Origin: Cordylochernes scorpioides
Lineage: Eukaryota; Arthropoda; Arachnida; Pseudoscorpiones; Chernetidae
Direction of reading: 5' to 3'
Length of the DNA: 64,000 nt
Assembly (NCBI GenBank): GCA_030710605.1
Contig: CP092880.1
Span: 10,742,209-10,806,208 of the forward strand
Below the pieces are notes generated by a model. It worked only from the letters and a program-made list of their open reading frames with translations, was not told the origin of the DNA and ran no database searches. The stretch's first letter is position 1. Every line of letters begins with the position of its first letter. Below are positions 12,462-22,015 of the stretch, one piece after another. The translations under genes and the position numbers were made by a program.

Positions 12462-12660
12462 AAACGGCCTCTGTGATGTTGCCATTTCTATAGAACGAAT
12501 ATTACAATAGGAAGGATGCAGAGAAGATTAACTGGCTTTCTCTACGATACTTTCTCGGCAATGCAAACTCCCTGAATGTCAAAGTATTAGGGAAGATTAA
12601 GATGGTCCCTGTGATATTTTCTATGGTACAGCTACCAAATTTGGAACAATACATACCGAT
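12462..12660 (+). repeat. Decayed satellite monomers at array edge
   Basis: After the last clear monomers (12220-12461, with the aattccaaaaggattggcat variant) the monomer skeleton is still visible. acggcctctgtgatgtt, a ttacaata block, cgatactttctc and finally tttctatggtacagctacc align with the satellite boxes at roughly 60-bp spacing. These are old monomers left behind as the array centre was homogenised. Confidence 0.6.
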
Positions 12661-12734
12661 AATATTGACACTATTCTTTCCTCTACATGTTCAGCGATAA
12701 AACCACTACATTTGAAACGATATAGAACATATTA

Positions 12735-13850
12735 TAAAATAAAAGGATTTAAAAGCGCGAATGTTTCTTTTATAGATAAAACGAACTTCTACTGTCCTTA
12801 CTGCGATGAAAAAATATATTGGGAGGGCTTGGCTCATCAGTGGTGAACCCTCCCAGCGGTTTCGCCAATTTAATCCACCAGACCGCTTCTCAGAGCTCTA
12901 ATACTGTATTGGATCATTCTGTTTTTATATTTTACACTGAAGGATGGACTCTTAGAAATGGTTTTCAAGTAAACTATGGACATAAGCTTATAGGACAGTA
13001 GACTTACATTCAAATATTTTCTTCGAGCAATGCTCTTCAGCAAACTATAAAGACAAGGCAAGTTAGGAATAAATTAACACAAAGCAATAACGCGCCATCT
13101 ATACATATAAAATAAAAGGATTTAAAAGCGCGAATGTTTCTTTTATACATAAAACGAACTTCTACTGTCCTTACTGCGATGAAAAAATATATTGGGAGGG
13201 CTTGGCTCATCAGTGGTGAACCCTCCCAGCGGTTTCGCCAATTTAATCCACCAGACCGCTTCTCAGAGCTCTAATACTGTATTGGATCATTCTGCTTTTA
13301 TATGCTACACTGAAGGATGGAATATTAGAAATGTTTTTCAAGTAAACTATGGACATAAGCTTATAGGACAGTAGACTTACATTCAAATATTTTCTTCGAG
13401 CAATGCTCTTCAGCAAACTATAAAGACAAGGCAAGTTAGGAATAAATTAACACAAAGCAATAACGCGCCATCTATACATATAAAATAAAAGGATTTAAAA
13501 GCGCGAATGTTTCTTTTATACATAAAACGAACTTCTACTGTCCTTACTGCGATGAAAAAATATATTGGGAGGGCTTGGCTCATCAGTGGTGAACCCTACC
13601 AGCCGTTTCGCCAATTTAATCTACCAGACCGCTCCTTTAGAGCTCTAATACTGCATTCGATCATTCTCCTTTTATATGCTGCACTGGAGAGTGGAATCTT
13701 AGAAATGGTATTTAAGCAAACTATGGATATAAGCTTTTAGGACAGTAGAATTACATTCAAATATTTGCATCGAGCAATGCTCTTCCTCAAACAATAAGGA
13801 CAAGTTAGGCATAAATCAATACAAAGTAATAAAGTGCCATCTATATATAA
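12735..13850 (+). repeat. R373: 373-bp repeat, three tandem copies
   Basis: Three units start near 12741, 13114 and 13487 (aaaaggatttaaaagcgcga), exactly 373 bp apart; the third is more diverged. Each carries ttactgcgatgaaaaaat, then gggagggcttggctcatcag, ggtttcgcc, cttcgagcaatgctcttcag and cgcgccatctatacata. Short frames (60-77 codons) inside are not conserved as protein. Related single copies lie at 18415, 28710, 32205, 34590, 54440 and 60277. No transposase or tRNA head is visible, so the class is unknown. Confidence 0.9.
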
Positions 13851-13854
13851 TGAA

Positions 13855-14230
13855 TGAAGACATTATGACACGTCTTAATGCCTTATTTGTTATATATAGA
13901 TTGCTCGTTATTGCTTTGTATTAATTTCATAATCATTTACCTAATACCATTTACAATAATAAGCGAAATGCTGCAATTCGAGGATGGACAAGAAGAGGAC
14001 AAAGCTGTGCAGGAATTGCAGGACCAAAGATGGCGTCCCTCCAAGACCCAGATGGATATTGGTATGCAGCAGAGGCTGTCAAGCCATCCGTCATCTCTTA
14101 GTCTCAGCTTCGCATACCAATAGCAGATTCCTTCTGTGATTGAGATCTGCCGTGGACATACAGCTTTCCTCTCTCTTCACACCTACTTTCCTTATTATTA
14201 CTAAATTTCACACAATTAAATAAAACATAT
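13855..14230. other. No recognised gene
   Basis: AT-rich DNA with one 81-codon open frame (13878-14123, plus) that matches nothing I know. It holds a short inverted pair, attggtatgc (about 14058) and gcataccaat (about 14112). Otherwise nothing is visible. Confidence 0.5.
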
Positions 14231-14233
14231 AGC

Positions 14234-14464
14234 AAAATTCAAAACTATTATAGACACGTATGATTCTTTTCAAAATAAAACAATTTTTATTGTCCTTACT
14301 GCAATGGAAAAATTTATGGGAGGTAGATTAAACTGGCGACACCGCTGGAAGCATTCACCACTGATGAGCCAGGCCATCCCATTAATTTTTCCATTGCAGT
14401 AAGGGCAGTAGAAATTGTTTTATTTTAAAAAGAATCATATGTGTCTATAATAGTTTTGAATTTT
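14234..14464. mobile_element. Foldback element with R373-type core
   Basis: Two arms of about 90 bp are inverted copies: the left holds attatagacacgtatgattc and ttactgcaatgg, the right ccattgcagtaa and gaatcatatgtgtctataat. The loop of about 50 bp holds the R373 motif (actggcgacaccgctgg ... ctgatgagccagg). The right flank has the gatggcgcgcta motif common to these repeats. It looks like a head-to-head dimer of an R373-related end. Confidence 0.8.
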
Positions 14465-14563
14465 AATAACAGATGGCGCGCTAATGTATCATAATCTATA
14501 TGAAACATATATCAAAATGGAGTATTAGACTATCGTACATACATACATACGACGCAAAATTTC

Positions 14564-14581
14564 GGGGGGGGGGGGGGGGGG
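14564..14581 (+). repeat. Run of 18 guanines
   Basis: A homopolymer of 18 G follows a short catacata microsatellite. Its length is likely to be unreliable in an assembly. Confidence 0.95.
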
Positions 14582-14629
14582 AGAAGTCCGACCACACCAG
14601 TTCTCCCTGAACCCTTGGAATATTAGACC

Positions 14630-14775
14630 AAATTCTGGTTCTTTTCCAAGGTGACTAACGTGGCAACGGTACCTATTTTCCAATAAAGAGCAAAATAGTG
14701 AACATTGCTGCTGCTGTTGTAGAGATGCATGGAGACATCTAAGGCTCTTCTTTGGACACTACAACAACAACAACG
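14630..14775 (+). mobile_element. LINE 3'-end fragment
   Basis: ttccaataaagagc, a gctgctgctgttg stretch, gatgcatggagacatc and a terminal acaacaacaacaa tail match the 3' end of LINE A at 37427-37500 (minus: ...gacacgacaacaacaac). Only the tail is left; no coding sequence. Confidence 0.6.
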
Positions 14776-15079
14776 CAAAATTTCGAGAATAATTAAATCT
14801 TAAATGTGTCATTGCTAAAATTTCGAACTTTTTTTTTACGCCGCTGAAATTTTATAGAAGGAAAAGAAGACTCCCTATAATACATTAAAAAGACTTAAAT
14901 ATCAATGTGAAGAGATAGTACAAATGTGGCATTGTACTGGGATAAGATGCATGCATTATGAAAAAAGGCATCTCCTTATCGTGCAACTGATAATTTCTGA
15001 TGGCTTGCGCCATTTTCTATCTTGAATAATCAAGAATGGGTATTTGGTCAATTCTGGAATAATTAAAAATCGACTAATA

Positions 15080-17015
15080 CAGTAATCCCTCGTTATCACG
15101 AACTCGGATTATACGAACTCTCGGTTTGCGCGAACCGTTTCTTTTCCCCCGTTAAATTTCAATGCTTTCCAAAGAGATTTTGCCGGTTAAGACGAAATAT
15201 TCGGTTATGACGAAATACGAATTAAATTTAGCCCCCAGCAGAACTAATCAATCGGTTAAAACGAATTCTAATATGTTTTTAAAGGCGAGTTATAAGTAAA
15301 ACAATATACTATTAAAACAACAAAAACGCCGTTGATATCAAGTATTGGCTCTCTTTGTCTTTTGTGTAAACATTCGTCCTTTGTTTGTTATGATGACTCA
15401 TTTTCTATGAAACCATCCCCTTGGGGTCGTTCCATGTACTCAATCAGGGGAAAATTTCGACTCTATTGTGCCAGTATTGCTGTTTTTCTCGACTGATAAA
15501 TGTAGGGGCCATGGTGACCCCTGCCAGCCAGCAGCCAAGGAGCGCACGCTTTCACGGAATTTCACAGAATATTATATTATTCTTATTTTTTATACAAAAC
15601 ATATATTTAAAAATATTAAATATAATATAAATAATAAAAATATATTCTGTGAATAATAATCTGTGTAAATCGAGCTCTCAGAAGAAAAAGGACTTATTTC
15701 TATTTGTTATATCTTTTTTATAACCGACTAATTGATTGTATTATAAAATAATGCGCTTGAAATAAAAATTATTAAATTCTAAATAATCGAAGTGTGAATT
15801 GTTTGAGCTTCCATAAAAAACCTACATAAACATGTCATCTAAACCGCGAAAAAAAAGCGCCATTGATCTTGCCTTAAAAAGGAAAATTTTGGACGAAGTT
15901 GCACGTGGAGCGTTATCTAAGTCGCAAATTGGCGAAAATTTTCAAATTGCGAAATCCACATTATCAACCATTCTAAAAAACAAAGAAAAAATAGATGCGG
16001 CTGTTGCCTCAGGGTCTTCGAGCTCTTCAAAACGACTTCGAAAAGCATCCCGTCAAGACGTGGAAGATGAGCTTTTAAAATGGTTTTAAAAAAGTAGACA
16101 AAATAATATTCCTGTATCCGGCGCACTTGTCAAAGAAAAGGCTAAAGAAATAAGTGTCTCATTGGGTGTGGAAAAAAACAGCTGATTCGTTTTCACTTCC
16201 AGAAACAATGCTTGATGAGCCTGAAGAATGGACCAAACTCCTTTCAGCTACAAACCCAGCTGAGACTTTGACTTTCCTGGAGTATGTTGCCCTGGATGAA
16301 GGGTTGGAAATTTGCGGTTCACCCGAATTAGAAGAAAAGAAGAAGAAACAGAAGACGATGAGGTGAAAGAAGAGATAATGATGCCTACTAGAGGGGAAGT
16401 AATCGCGGCCCTCGAAACCCTCCAGAAGCTGTCCAAAACCTCTGCGGATATTGATGTTCATTTTGAAGATGACCTGGATAAAATAAGAAGGGAGTGTCTG
16501 AAACAGTGCCCAATCAAATACCACCAAAAAACTATAACAGACTTTCTGAAGCCTGCAGAGAAAACCCAGATATAGGATACTCAATGCATACTACATATGC
16601 TGCATACACATAAACATTGTATGTACCAAGTATATTATGTAAGTTGTTTCTTTTGTTGTTCTTTTTTATTTGTGTTTTAAAATAAACTTATATTCTCATG
16701 TTATTGTCTTGCATTGTGATTATATTATCCATATTGTCTTTTAAAATAAAATACTTTATGTACATACATATACATAATTGTTGTTCCTTAAAATTATAAA
16801 ATATTTTCATCAATATTGTTTTCAAATAAATTTATTCGTTATTCCTCAGAAATGTAGTTTTCTTACTCATCAGTAGTACATAAGTACAACCCCCGGATAC
16901 CACGAATTCAATTCGTCTAATACGAATTCGGTTTATACGAATTCGGTATATATTCTTTTAAGACGAAAAGGGTATTTCGTTCTCCCGTTGAGTTCGTCTT
17001 AACGAGGGATTACTG
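15080..17015 (+). mobile_element. Tigger/pogo-type DNA transposon, internally deleted
   Basis: The inverted ends are CAGTAATCCCTCGTTATCAC and its counterpart cgagggattactg, with related inner repeats (gaactcggattatacgaac / gaattcggtttatacgaa). TA is duplicated on both sides (15078-15079 and 17016-17017). The CAGT ends and the CENP-B-like protein inside identify a pogo/Tigger element of about 1.9 kb, with the middle of the transposase missing. Confidence 0.9.
15832..16575 (+). pseudogene. Tigger transposase pseudogene, DDE core deleted
   Basis: The ATG at 15832 opens 85 codons with a CENP-B-type psq helix-turn-helix (LKRKILDEVARGALSKSQIG, then FQIAKSTLSTILKNKEKI). A stop (TAA, about 16087) follows LLKWF, but the frame continues with the second DNA-binding half (NNIPVSGALVKEKAKEIS...). 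Near 16170 the sequence jumps to the C-terminal tail (ETMLDEPEEWTKLL, LTFLEYVALDEGLEICG; then in another frame MPTRGEVIAALETLQKLSK and KTITDFLKP). The whole DDE domain is absent, leaving only DNA-binding and tail parts. There is no catalytic function; expression of the HTH part alone cannot be judged. Confidence 0.85.
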
Positions 17016-17257
17016 TAGTTGATATTTATTACGATAGATGGCGCAAGCCATCAGCAACTTTCAGTTGCACGATAAGGAGATGCCTTTTTTTCAGTAAATA
17101 TTGATGTTTATTCATAGATGTAACTCTGAGAAAATGTTTTTAAACGTAAAAATAGAACGAAAAAAATCTATATTTCAATTTTCCCTCTCCCAATATTTTT
17201 TTTTATCGCAGTAAGGACAGTAGAAGTTTGATTTATTTGTGAAAAAAACAAAAAAAC

Positions 17258-17328
17258 GTCGGTGGATGAGAGGGTAACACGCTCGATTCCCGACAGTCAT
17301 GAACCGGGATTGAATCCCGCGTTAAAAT
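17258..17328 (+). repeat. tRNA-like SINE head fragment
   Basis: gtcggtggatgagagggtaa resembles an A box and accgggattgaatcccgcg resembles a B box (GGTTCRANTCC type). The layout matches the head of the SINE family at 20083 and elsewhere, but the middle differs and no SINE body follows. It may be a separate tRNA-derived repeat. Confidence 0.5.
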
Positions 17329-17329
17329 T

Positions 17330-17984
17330 CTGTTTAATATGTGAATAACTTTCACATCTTATTCACTGTTTCAATTATCATGAACTAGGTTGCTCTTGCT
17401 GAGCGATACCTATTAATGTGAATTTGAACCAGAATTTGTGAAAAGTCTTAACATCTTAATTCGGTCTTCATGTTTTTGATTTGTTATATGTAGTGACGCG
17501 TTATGGCTTTGTATTAAATAAAACCTTCCTAGAATCTAAACCATGTTCTTATATCTAAAATTTAACTTCGTCGGTTAATGCAGCCTCTAAACTAAATGGC
17601 AATGCAAACTGATTGGCTAATGATCTGAACGGTGATTGGCTGATTGAAATCACATGATTGTAGAGAACCAATCAGCGAGCGATTTTAATAATAATTAAAT
17701 TCGAGTTTCATTTTTTATTACTTATCGAAAGAAAACCACAAATATAAACCACTGTAATAAAAAAGAGATGAAAATATAATATAATTGGATATTAAATCTA
17801 ACCACATTAATAAGCTGGATGTACCATTTTAAAAGGAATTAGACAGATATTGGTAATATAAATGAACAGCTGGCTTTATCCTTACAACTGTTTCATATAG
17901 CTTGATTTATATAATAGAAAAATACATAGTCATATTTTTAGCACCTTCTTACAATTTATATATAGATGGCATTTTTCTGGAGGA
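17330..17984. other. No gene; short promoter-like repeat
   Basis: AT-rich, with no coding frame. The segment 17575-17690 holds several attggct/accaatc boxes and cacatga. It resembles 31120-31190 (gattggctgattg, cacgtgac, aaccaat), so it is another dispersed repeat. Confidence 0.4.
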
Positions 17985-18175
17985 AATTGATATATTAAAG
18001 CAAATGTCGTTTCTCCTGTCAAAATATACGTCAAAACTAGACACCATCTATTGACCGTCGCCGCAAACTAGCGACCTCGCTTCGGTGACAAAGCCACAAC
18101 ACCAGCTTTGGTAAACTAAAAAGCGTCCACCTAGAAACCATATTTCGGGCTAATGGCTCTCATCAGTCTAGGGCG
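17985..18175 (-). repeat. Q-type repeat, copy 1, carrying a hammerhead motif
   Basis: Contains ccatctattgaccgtcgccg, gcgacctcgcttcggtgac and aaagcgtccacctag, ending in the hammerhead-like segment. A second copy lies inverted at 61620-61800. A partial second unit follows here (18220-18350: atagatggacatttt, aactagacgccat). Confidence 0.7.
18130..18172 (-). ncRNA. Hammerhead-like ribozyme motif (Q repeat)
   Basis: Minus strand: helix I 5' arm CCTAGA; core CTGATGA; helix II GAGC-catta-GCCC with one A/C mismatch and the conserved G-C closing pair; GAA; A15.1, five-base loop, U16.1; H17 = U; helix I 3' arm TCTAGG, fully complementary to the first arm. All invariant core bases are present. Helix III is a single possible pair, as in the minimal type I ribozymes known from Penelope-like elements. 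The helix II mismatch may weaken it. Confidence 0.55.
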
Positions 18176-18414
18176 GACTTTATTCCATGAGATCCACAAG
18201 GTATCCAATGGAATCTTCCCAATCTACGAAAGAGGTGTTTAGCTGGCAAAGTGGCTAGGCCAAATCTATGGCCAAAATATAGATGGACATTTTGCTAGGA
18301 GGATATAGATCTATAAAAGAAAAAGTTCCCTCTACCTTCAAACTAGACGCCATAAATTTAATTCCCATTTTTCGTTAATATTTGGAACAAATAAATTTAC
18401 TGGCAATGTGTTTC

Positions 18415-18685
18415 TTTTAAATAATATCATCTCTACAGACCTTACTGCAATGATATGAGTTATTGAATGAGAGGGCTTGGCTCATCAGTAGTGAACCCTC
18501 TCAGCGGTTTCGCAAATTAATCTTTATACACTTCTACTATTGTATTGGATTGGAATATACCCTGCATTTTCTACGAAAGGAAGTTTAGAGGTGTTTAATG
18601 AACCTATGGACATAAGATTATAGGTCTGTAGAGGTACATACATATAATTTCAAGGTATTCCATCGAGCAAAGCTCTTCTTCAAAT
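18415..18685 (+). repeat. R373 copy
   Basis: Contains ttactgcaatgatatgagtt, gagagggcttggctcatcag, ctctcagcggtttcgc and ccatcgagcaaagctcttc, in the same order as the tandem copies at 12735. The gagaggg/ccctctc pair differs from gggaggg/ccctccc of those copies on both sides, keeping complementarity. Confidence 0.8.
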
Positions 18686-18789
18686 ATGGTTTCATGACAA
18701 ATATATATTAGTAAATAAAATTTATAAATTTAAATTTCATATAAAAATATATATAAATAATATAATAATGTTATAGCATTATTTATAGA

Positions 18790-19480
18790 TAACTGGCGTT
18801 GTTATAGTTGGAGATATCCGGAATGGAGATGCTAATGACTTGTTGAAGTTAACTATGTTTTAGAGATAGCCATGTTTGGTTGTACATGGGTATGATTGTT
18901 TGGAGATGGTTATTGTTGGTTGAAGATGGCTATGTTTGTTTGAAAATTCATTTGCATATTTAAAGTTGACTTGAAGTTGACTATGTTTTAATGATAGCTA
19001 TGTTTTGTTGTACATGATTATGGTTGTTTGGAGATGGCTATTTTTGGTTGAAGATGGCTATATTTGTTTGAAAATTCATTTGTATATTTAAAGTTGACTT
19101 AAAGTTGACTATGTTTTAATGATAGCTATGTTTTGTTGTACATGGTTATGGTTGTTTGGAGATGGCTATTTTTGGTTGAAGATGGCTATATTTGTTCGAA
19201 AATTCATTTGTATATTTAAAGTTGACTTAAAGTTGACTATGTTTTAATGATAGCTATGTTTTGTTGTACATGGTTATGGTTGTTTGGAGATGGCTATTTT
19301 TGGTTGAAGAAGGCTATATTTGTTCGAAAATTCATTTGTATATTTAAAGTTGACTTAAAGTTGACTATGTTTTAATGATAGCTATGTTTTGTTGTACATG
19401 GTTATGGTTGTTTGGAGATGGCTATTTTTGGTTGAAGAAGGCTATGTTTGTTGAAGATGGCTATGTTTGATTGGAATTTT
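18790..19480 (+). repeat. 128-bp minisatellite, about 5 copies
   Basis: The tgtacatg box recurs at 18881, 19009, 19137, 19265 and 19393, always 128 bp apart. Each unit has tatggttgtttggagatgg, gttgaagatggctatat, gaaaattcatttgtatat and gttgactatgttttaatg. The units themselves are built of a shorter gatggctat...ggttg motif. Related fragments recur near 20712-20745. Confidence 0.95.
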
Positions 19481-20080
19481 ATTTGCATATTTAAAAATGA
19501 GGTATTTTTGCGTCTGCTATTAAAACAACAACACAAAAAGGTGAATATTGTCGGTTTATGTTATAATAAATTTGCTGATATAAGAAATTTGAGTATTTTA
19601 CCAATAGTATACAGTCTATCATCTTAGAAAATATAATGAAGCCCATTTAAGATAACTATTTACTTCAAATGATTTAATAGAAATATATGTAAAACAAATT
19701 GATGAATAATATAGATTTAAAAATGAAGTAATATTATTTTAAGGATTGTGTTCTTTAGGAAGAACTGTTTTGCATATGTTGTCATGAAAGCGCTAAGATG
19801 AAAAAAATGCTGTGAATATTTCCAAATTTAATATTTTAAAGGTAAAATACGGTATGAGGTTTTTAATATATTGATATTTGAGGGATAAATATAAAAGGTA
19901 AATAGGTTTTTTAAAGGATTTAATATTTTGCCTGTGTCTATTGATAAACTATTTTAAAATATATCGTTGAAGCATTAAAAATACCATTTGGAATTCTCTC
20001 TATGTTATGGGGAATCTAAATCAGTAAGGAAGTTGGGATTATTGGTAGTATGGAAGACAGGAATTATGTACTTTGAGAAA
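19481..20080. other. No feature seen
   Basis: AT-rich DNA without a coding frame, RNA gene or clear repeat. Confidence 0.5.
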
Positions 20081-20082
20081 GG

Positions 20083-20390
20083 TGGGTTCGGTGGAAAGAT
20101 GGTCTAAACCTTTGGTTTTCGACCGCTACAACCCGGGATCGATTCCCGCATTAGGCACTTTTTTTCTATTTAAAAAATGCTCTAATGGCCCCCGATTCTT
20201 GCAAATGTCTAACCCCACCAGCTAGTACAAGTAATCAAATGGGGCTCTGGTACATTTGAAAGTGCAAAGTCGAACTGTTTTTCACATGTGTAGACATGTG
20301 GTGCACTTACAGTAAAAGCAGTCGCCTACTTCTACCCACCATGATTATCATGGCCTGTATCACGTGTACTAGGGATAAGCAAAAAAAAAG
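20083..20390 (+). repeat. tRNA-derived SINE, copy 1
   Basis: The head has gttcggtggaaagatggtct (A-box region) and acccgggatcgattcccgc (B box, one change from consensus). The body is shared by all copies: gtgcaaagtcgaactg, acatgtgtagacatgtggtg, cttacagtaaaagcagtcgc, ccaccatgattatcatggcc. It ends in gggataagc plus an A run. About 308 bp. The family has RNA polymerase III-type promoter boxes and no protein. Confidence 0.85.
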
Positions 20391-20590
20391 TGTCCAATGA
20401 GGTATTTGATCCATGTTCATGGCTGTCAGACACAGACAGTTAATACCGCAGGACACCGACTTTATTTTTTCTCTTACATATTTCTTATAGCTTTTGTACT
20501 TGCATGCGCCAAAATAAAGATCAGTAAAATGACAATCTCAAATAATTTGAGATATTACGAAAAGATTCAGTAACTTTACCCTACCCAACA

Positions 20591-20667
20591 GTTGCCAACT
20601 TTTACCCACCATGATTATCATAGCCTGTATCTGGTGTACTAGGGATAATAATAATAATAATAATAAC
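20591..20667 (+). repeat. SINE 3'-end fragment
   Basis: Only the end of the SINE body is present (acccaccatgattatcat ... tgtactagggataat), continuing into an (aat)n tract instead of poly(A). Confidence 0.7.
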
Positions 20668-20995
20668 TTTGAGAAAGCTGGGCGATGGACACAAAGTTTC
20701 TGACGAAAAGAATGATGGTTGTAGATGGCCTGTTGAAGTTAACTATATAGCTTGAGGATTTAGATACATTGTGTAAAATTGTAAAGGCTGCCTGGCCGAC
20801 ATTCATAGTTCATTAAATTAAAGATAATTCGGCCAGTAAATCTTTTTATTATCTCTTTGTGAAACCAATTGGATAATCAGATTGTTCTAATTCTGCTCTA
20901 CTTCTCAATATCTCTTTTTTTATAAATATCTCGGTCTATACATACCTGTTTGGCTCTTTGTACAAGAGATTTTATCACCTGTCCTTTATGTATTA

Positions 20996-21040
20996 CTAGA
21001 AGAATGACCCGGCTTCGCCCGAGAAATCCCCCGAGTGAAG
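20996..21040 (-). mobile_element. Helitron 3' terminus (second family)
   Basis: Minus strand reads ...ctcgggcgaagccgggtc, attctt, CTAG, then T. Hairpin plus CTAG plus T is the Helitron 3' signature, but the spacer differs from the 504-bp family. The 5' end was not found. Confidence 0.6.
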
Positions 21041-21253
21041 TATCCTTCATACTGAAAGTACATCAATAATAAATAGTAGAAGTGCCATAGAATAGCAATA
21101 CAGAAAAAACACATAAACTACAGGAAAAAAGTGTGTAATGGCAAAAATTGTATTATATTAGTGTTTAGGTATTTGATTTAATTATTTTTTTGCAATACAT
21201 TTAGTTGTTTCAAAATTAATAATATAAATGAGTTTTAAAATTGTAAAAAAAAA

Positions 21254-21319
21254 TGCATCGGCCGGGAACCCGGGCCGCCCGCGTGGAAGGCGAGCATTCT
21301 ATCACTGAACCACCGATGC
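21254..21319 (-). pseudogene. tRNA-Gly (UCC-like) pseudogene
   Basis: The acceptor arms pair perfectly (GCATCGG with CCGATGC). The D arm (GGTTCAGTGATAGAA) and anticodon arm (CTCGC-CTTCCAC-GCGGG) are intact, giving anticodon UCC. The T arm is damaged: ccgggttcccgg lacks about five bases of the usual T loop, so total length is about 65 nt instead of 71-72. Without a T loop it should not work as a tRNA. An intact acceptor with a broken T arm could also mean a tRNA-derived repeat. Confidence 0.75.
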
Positions 21320-21678
21320 TTATAAGAAATGGCCATATTTGGGTATTTATTCCATTCGCAAAAGCAAACGATGACAGAATTGATTGTTGATGACTCTGAT
21401 ACTTGTATTTTTAATAGGATTATTGGAATTAAAATTTAGATGTATCCCACAGTCTGTAGGCTTTCTGAAAACGCTGGTTATAATATAATATAAAAGATTT
21501 ACTGGCCGAAGTATCTTTAATTAAAAGAATTGTGTAAAATGGTAGAAACAAAGTAAAATTACCTTTATAATGGCTATTGGGCTGGATATTTCTGGAGTTT
21601 GCTGGCGTTATTGTTGGAGATAGCTTGTTGTAGTTTTTTCTTTAATTCTTTATTATTTACATAATTATTATCATATAT

Positions 21679-22015
21679 TGTTGCACCAGGTTGCGGCTTG
21701 GCAGACTCTTCAGCCTTGATTCTCTCCTGTGCTGGGTCTTGCATCTTACCAGAGCGTGTTTCAACCATCCTACAAATTTATATAAGGGAATAATGAGATA
21801 AGTCTACTTTAAGTAACCTCCAGAATGATTTATTTATTTTCTCACATCAAAGAGAGCAGTGAAGTCACAGTGTACCTAAATACAAATGATGATAATCTAA
21901 TCTGTTTTAAATAAATATCATAGAATATTTTATATAAAAATAAATAAATATATAATTTAAATTTCGAATATATTAAAAATAATATAAGAAATACGCCATT
22001 AATCATGATGTAACA
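21679..22015 (-). repeat. 3' LTR of gypsy element 2
   Basis: Direct repeat of 26536-26872. It overlaps the last codons of pol, whose stop lies at 21999-22001 inside the LTR. The short gag-like frame at 21574-21768 (starting MVETRSGKMQDP) is only the LTR-encoded start of gag read into flanking DNA; it is not a second gag gene. Confidence 0.95.

Larger units (their letters stand above)
14961..17091. mobile_element. Foldback element split by the Tigger insertion
   Basis: aaaaaaggcatctccttatc and gtgcaactgataat, then gatggcttgcgcca at 14961-15015, are mirrored at 17031-17091 (gatggcgcaagccatcagc, agttgcacgataaggag, atgcctttttt). The two arms were adjacent before the Tigger at 15080-17015 separated them. 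The aaaaaggcat ends recur in other inverted repeats of the window (29195, 61838, 62045). Confidence 0.75.
20811..21525. repeat. Inverted repeat pair around a Helitron end
   Basis: aaagataattcggccagtaa and atctttttattat (20811-20850) are inverted at 21487-21525 (aaaagatttactggccgaag, tatctttaatt). The 640 bp between hold a Helitron 3' end and a tRNA-Gly-like sequence. Which element the arms belong to is not clear. Confidence 0.5.

Noticed and set aside
2601..12493. Many long overlapping plus-strand reading frames (up to about 500 codons)
   Set aside because: They are translations of the 63-bp satellite. The period divides by 3, two frames lack stops, and indels merely switch frames. No start context, no conserved protein.
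12819..13434. 60-63-codon frames repeated in the 373-bp tandem units
   Set aside because: Both strands show frames of equal length, and third-copy changes break them. This is explained by unit duplication.
21574..21768. Second gag gene downstream of the gypsy 3' LTR
   Set aside because: Only the first about 30 codons match gag and they are encoded within the LTR. After the LTR end (21679) the frame runs into flanking DNA.
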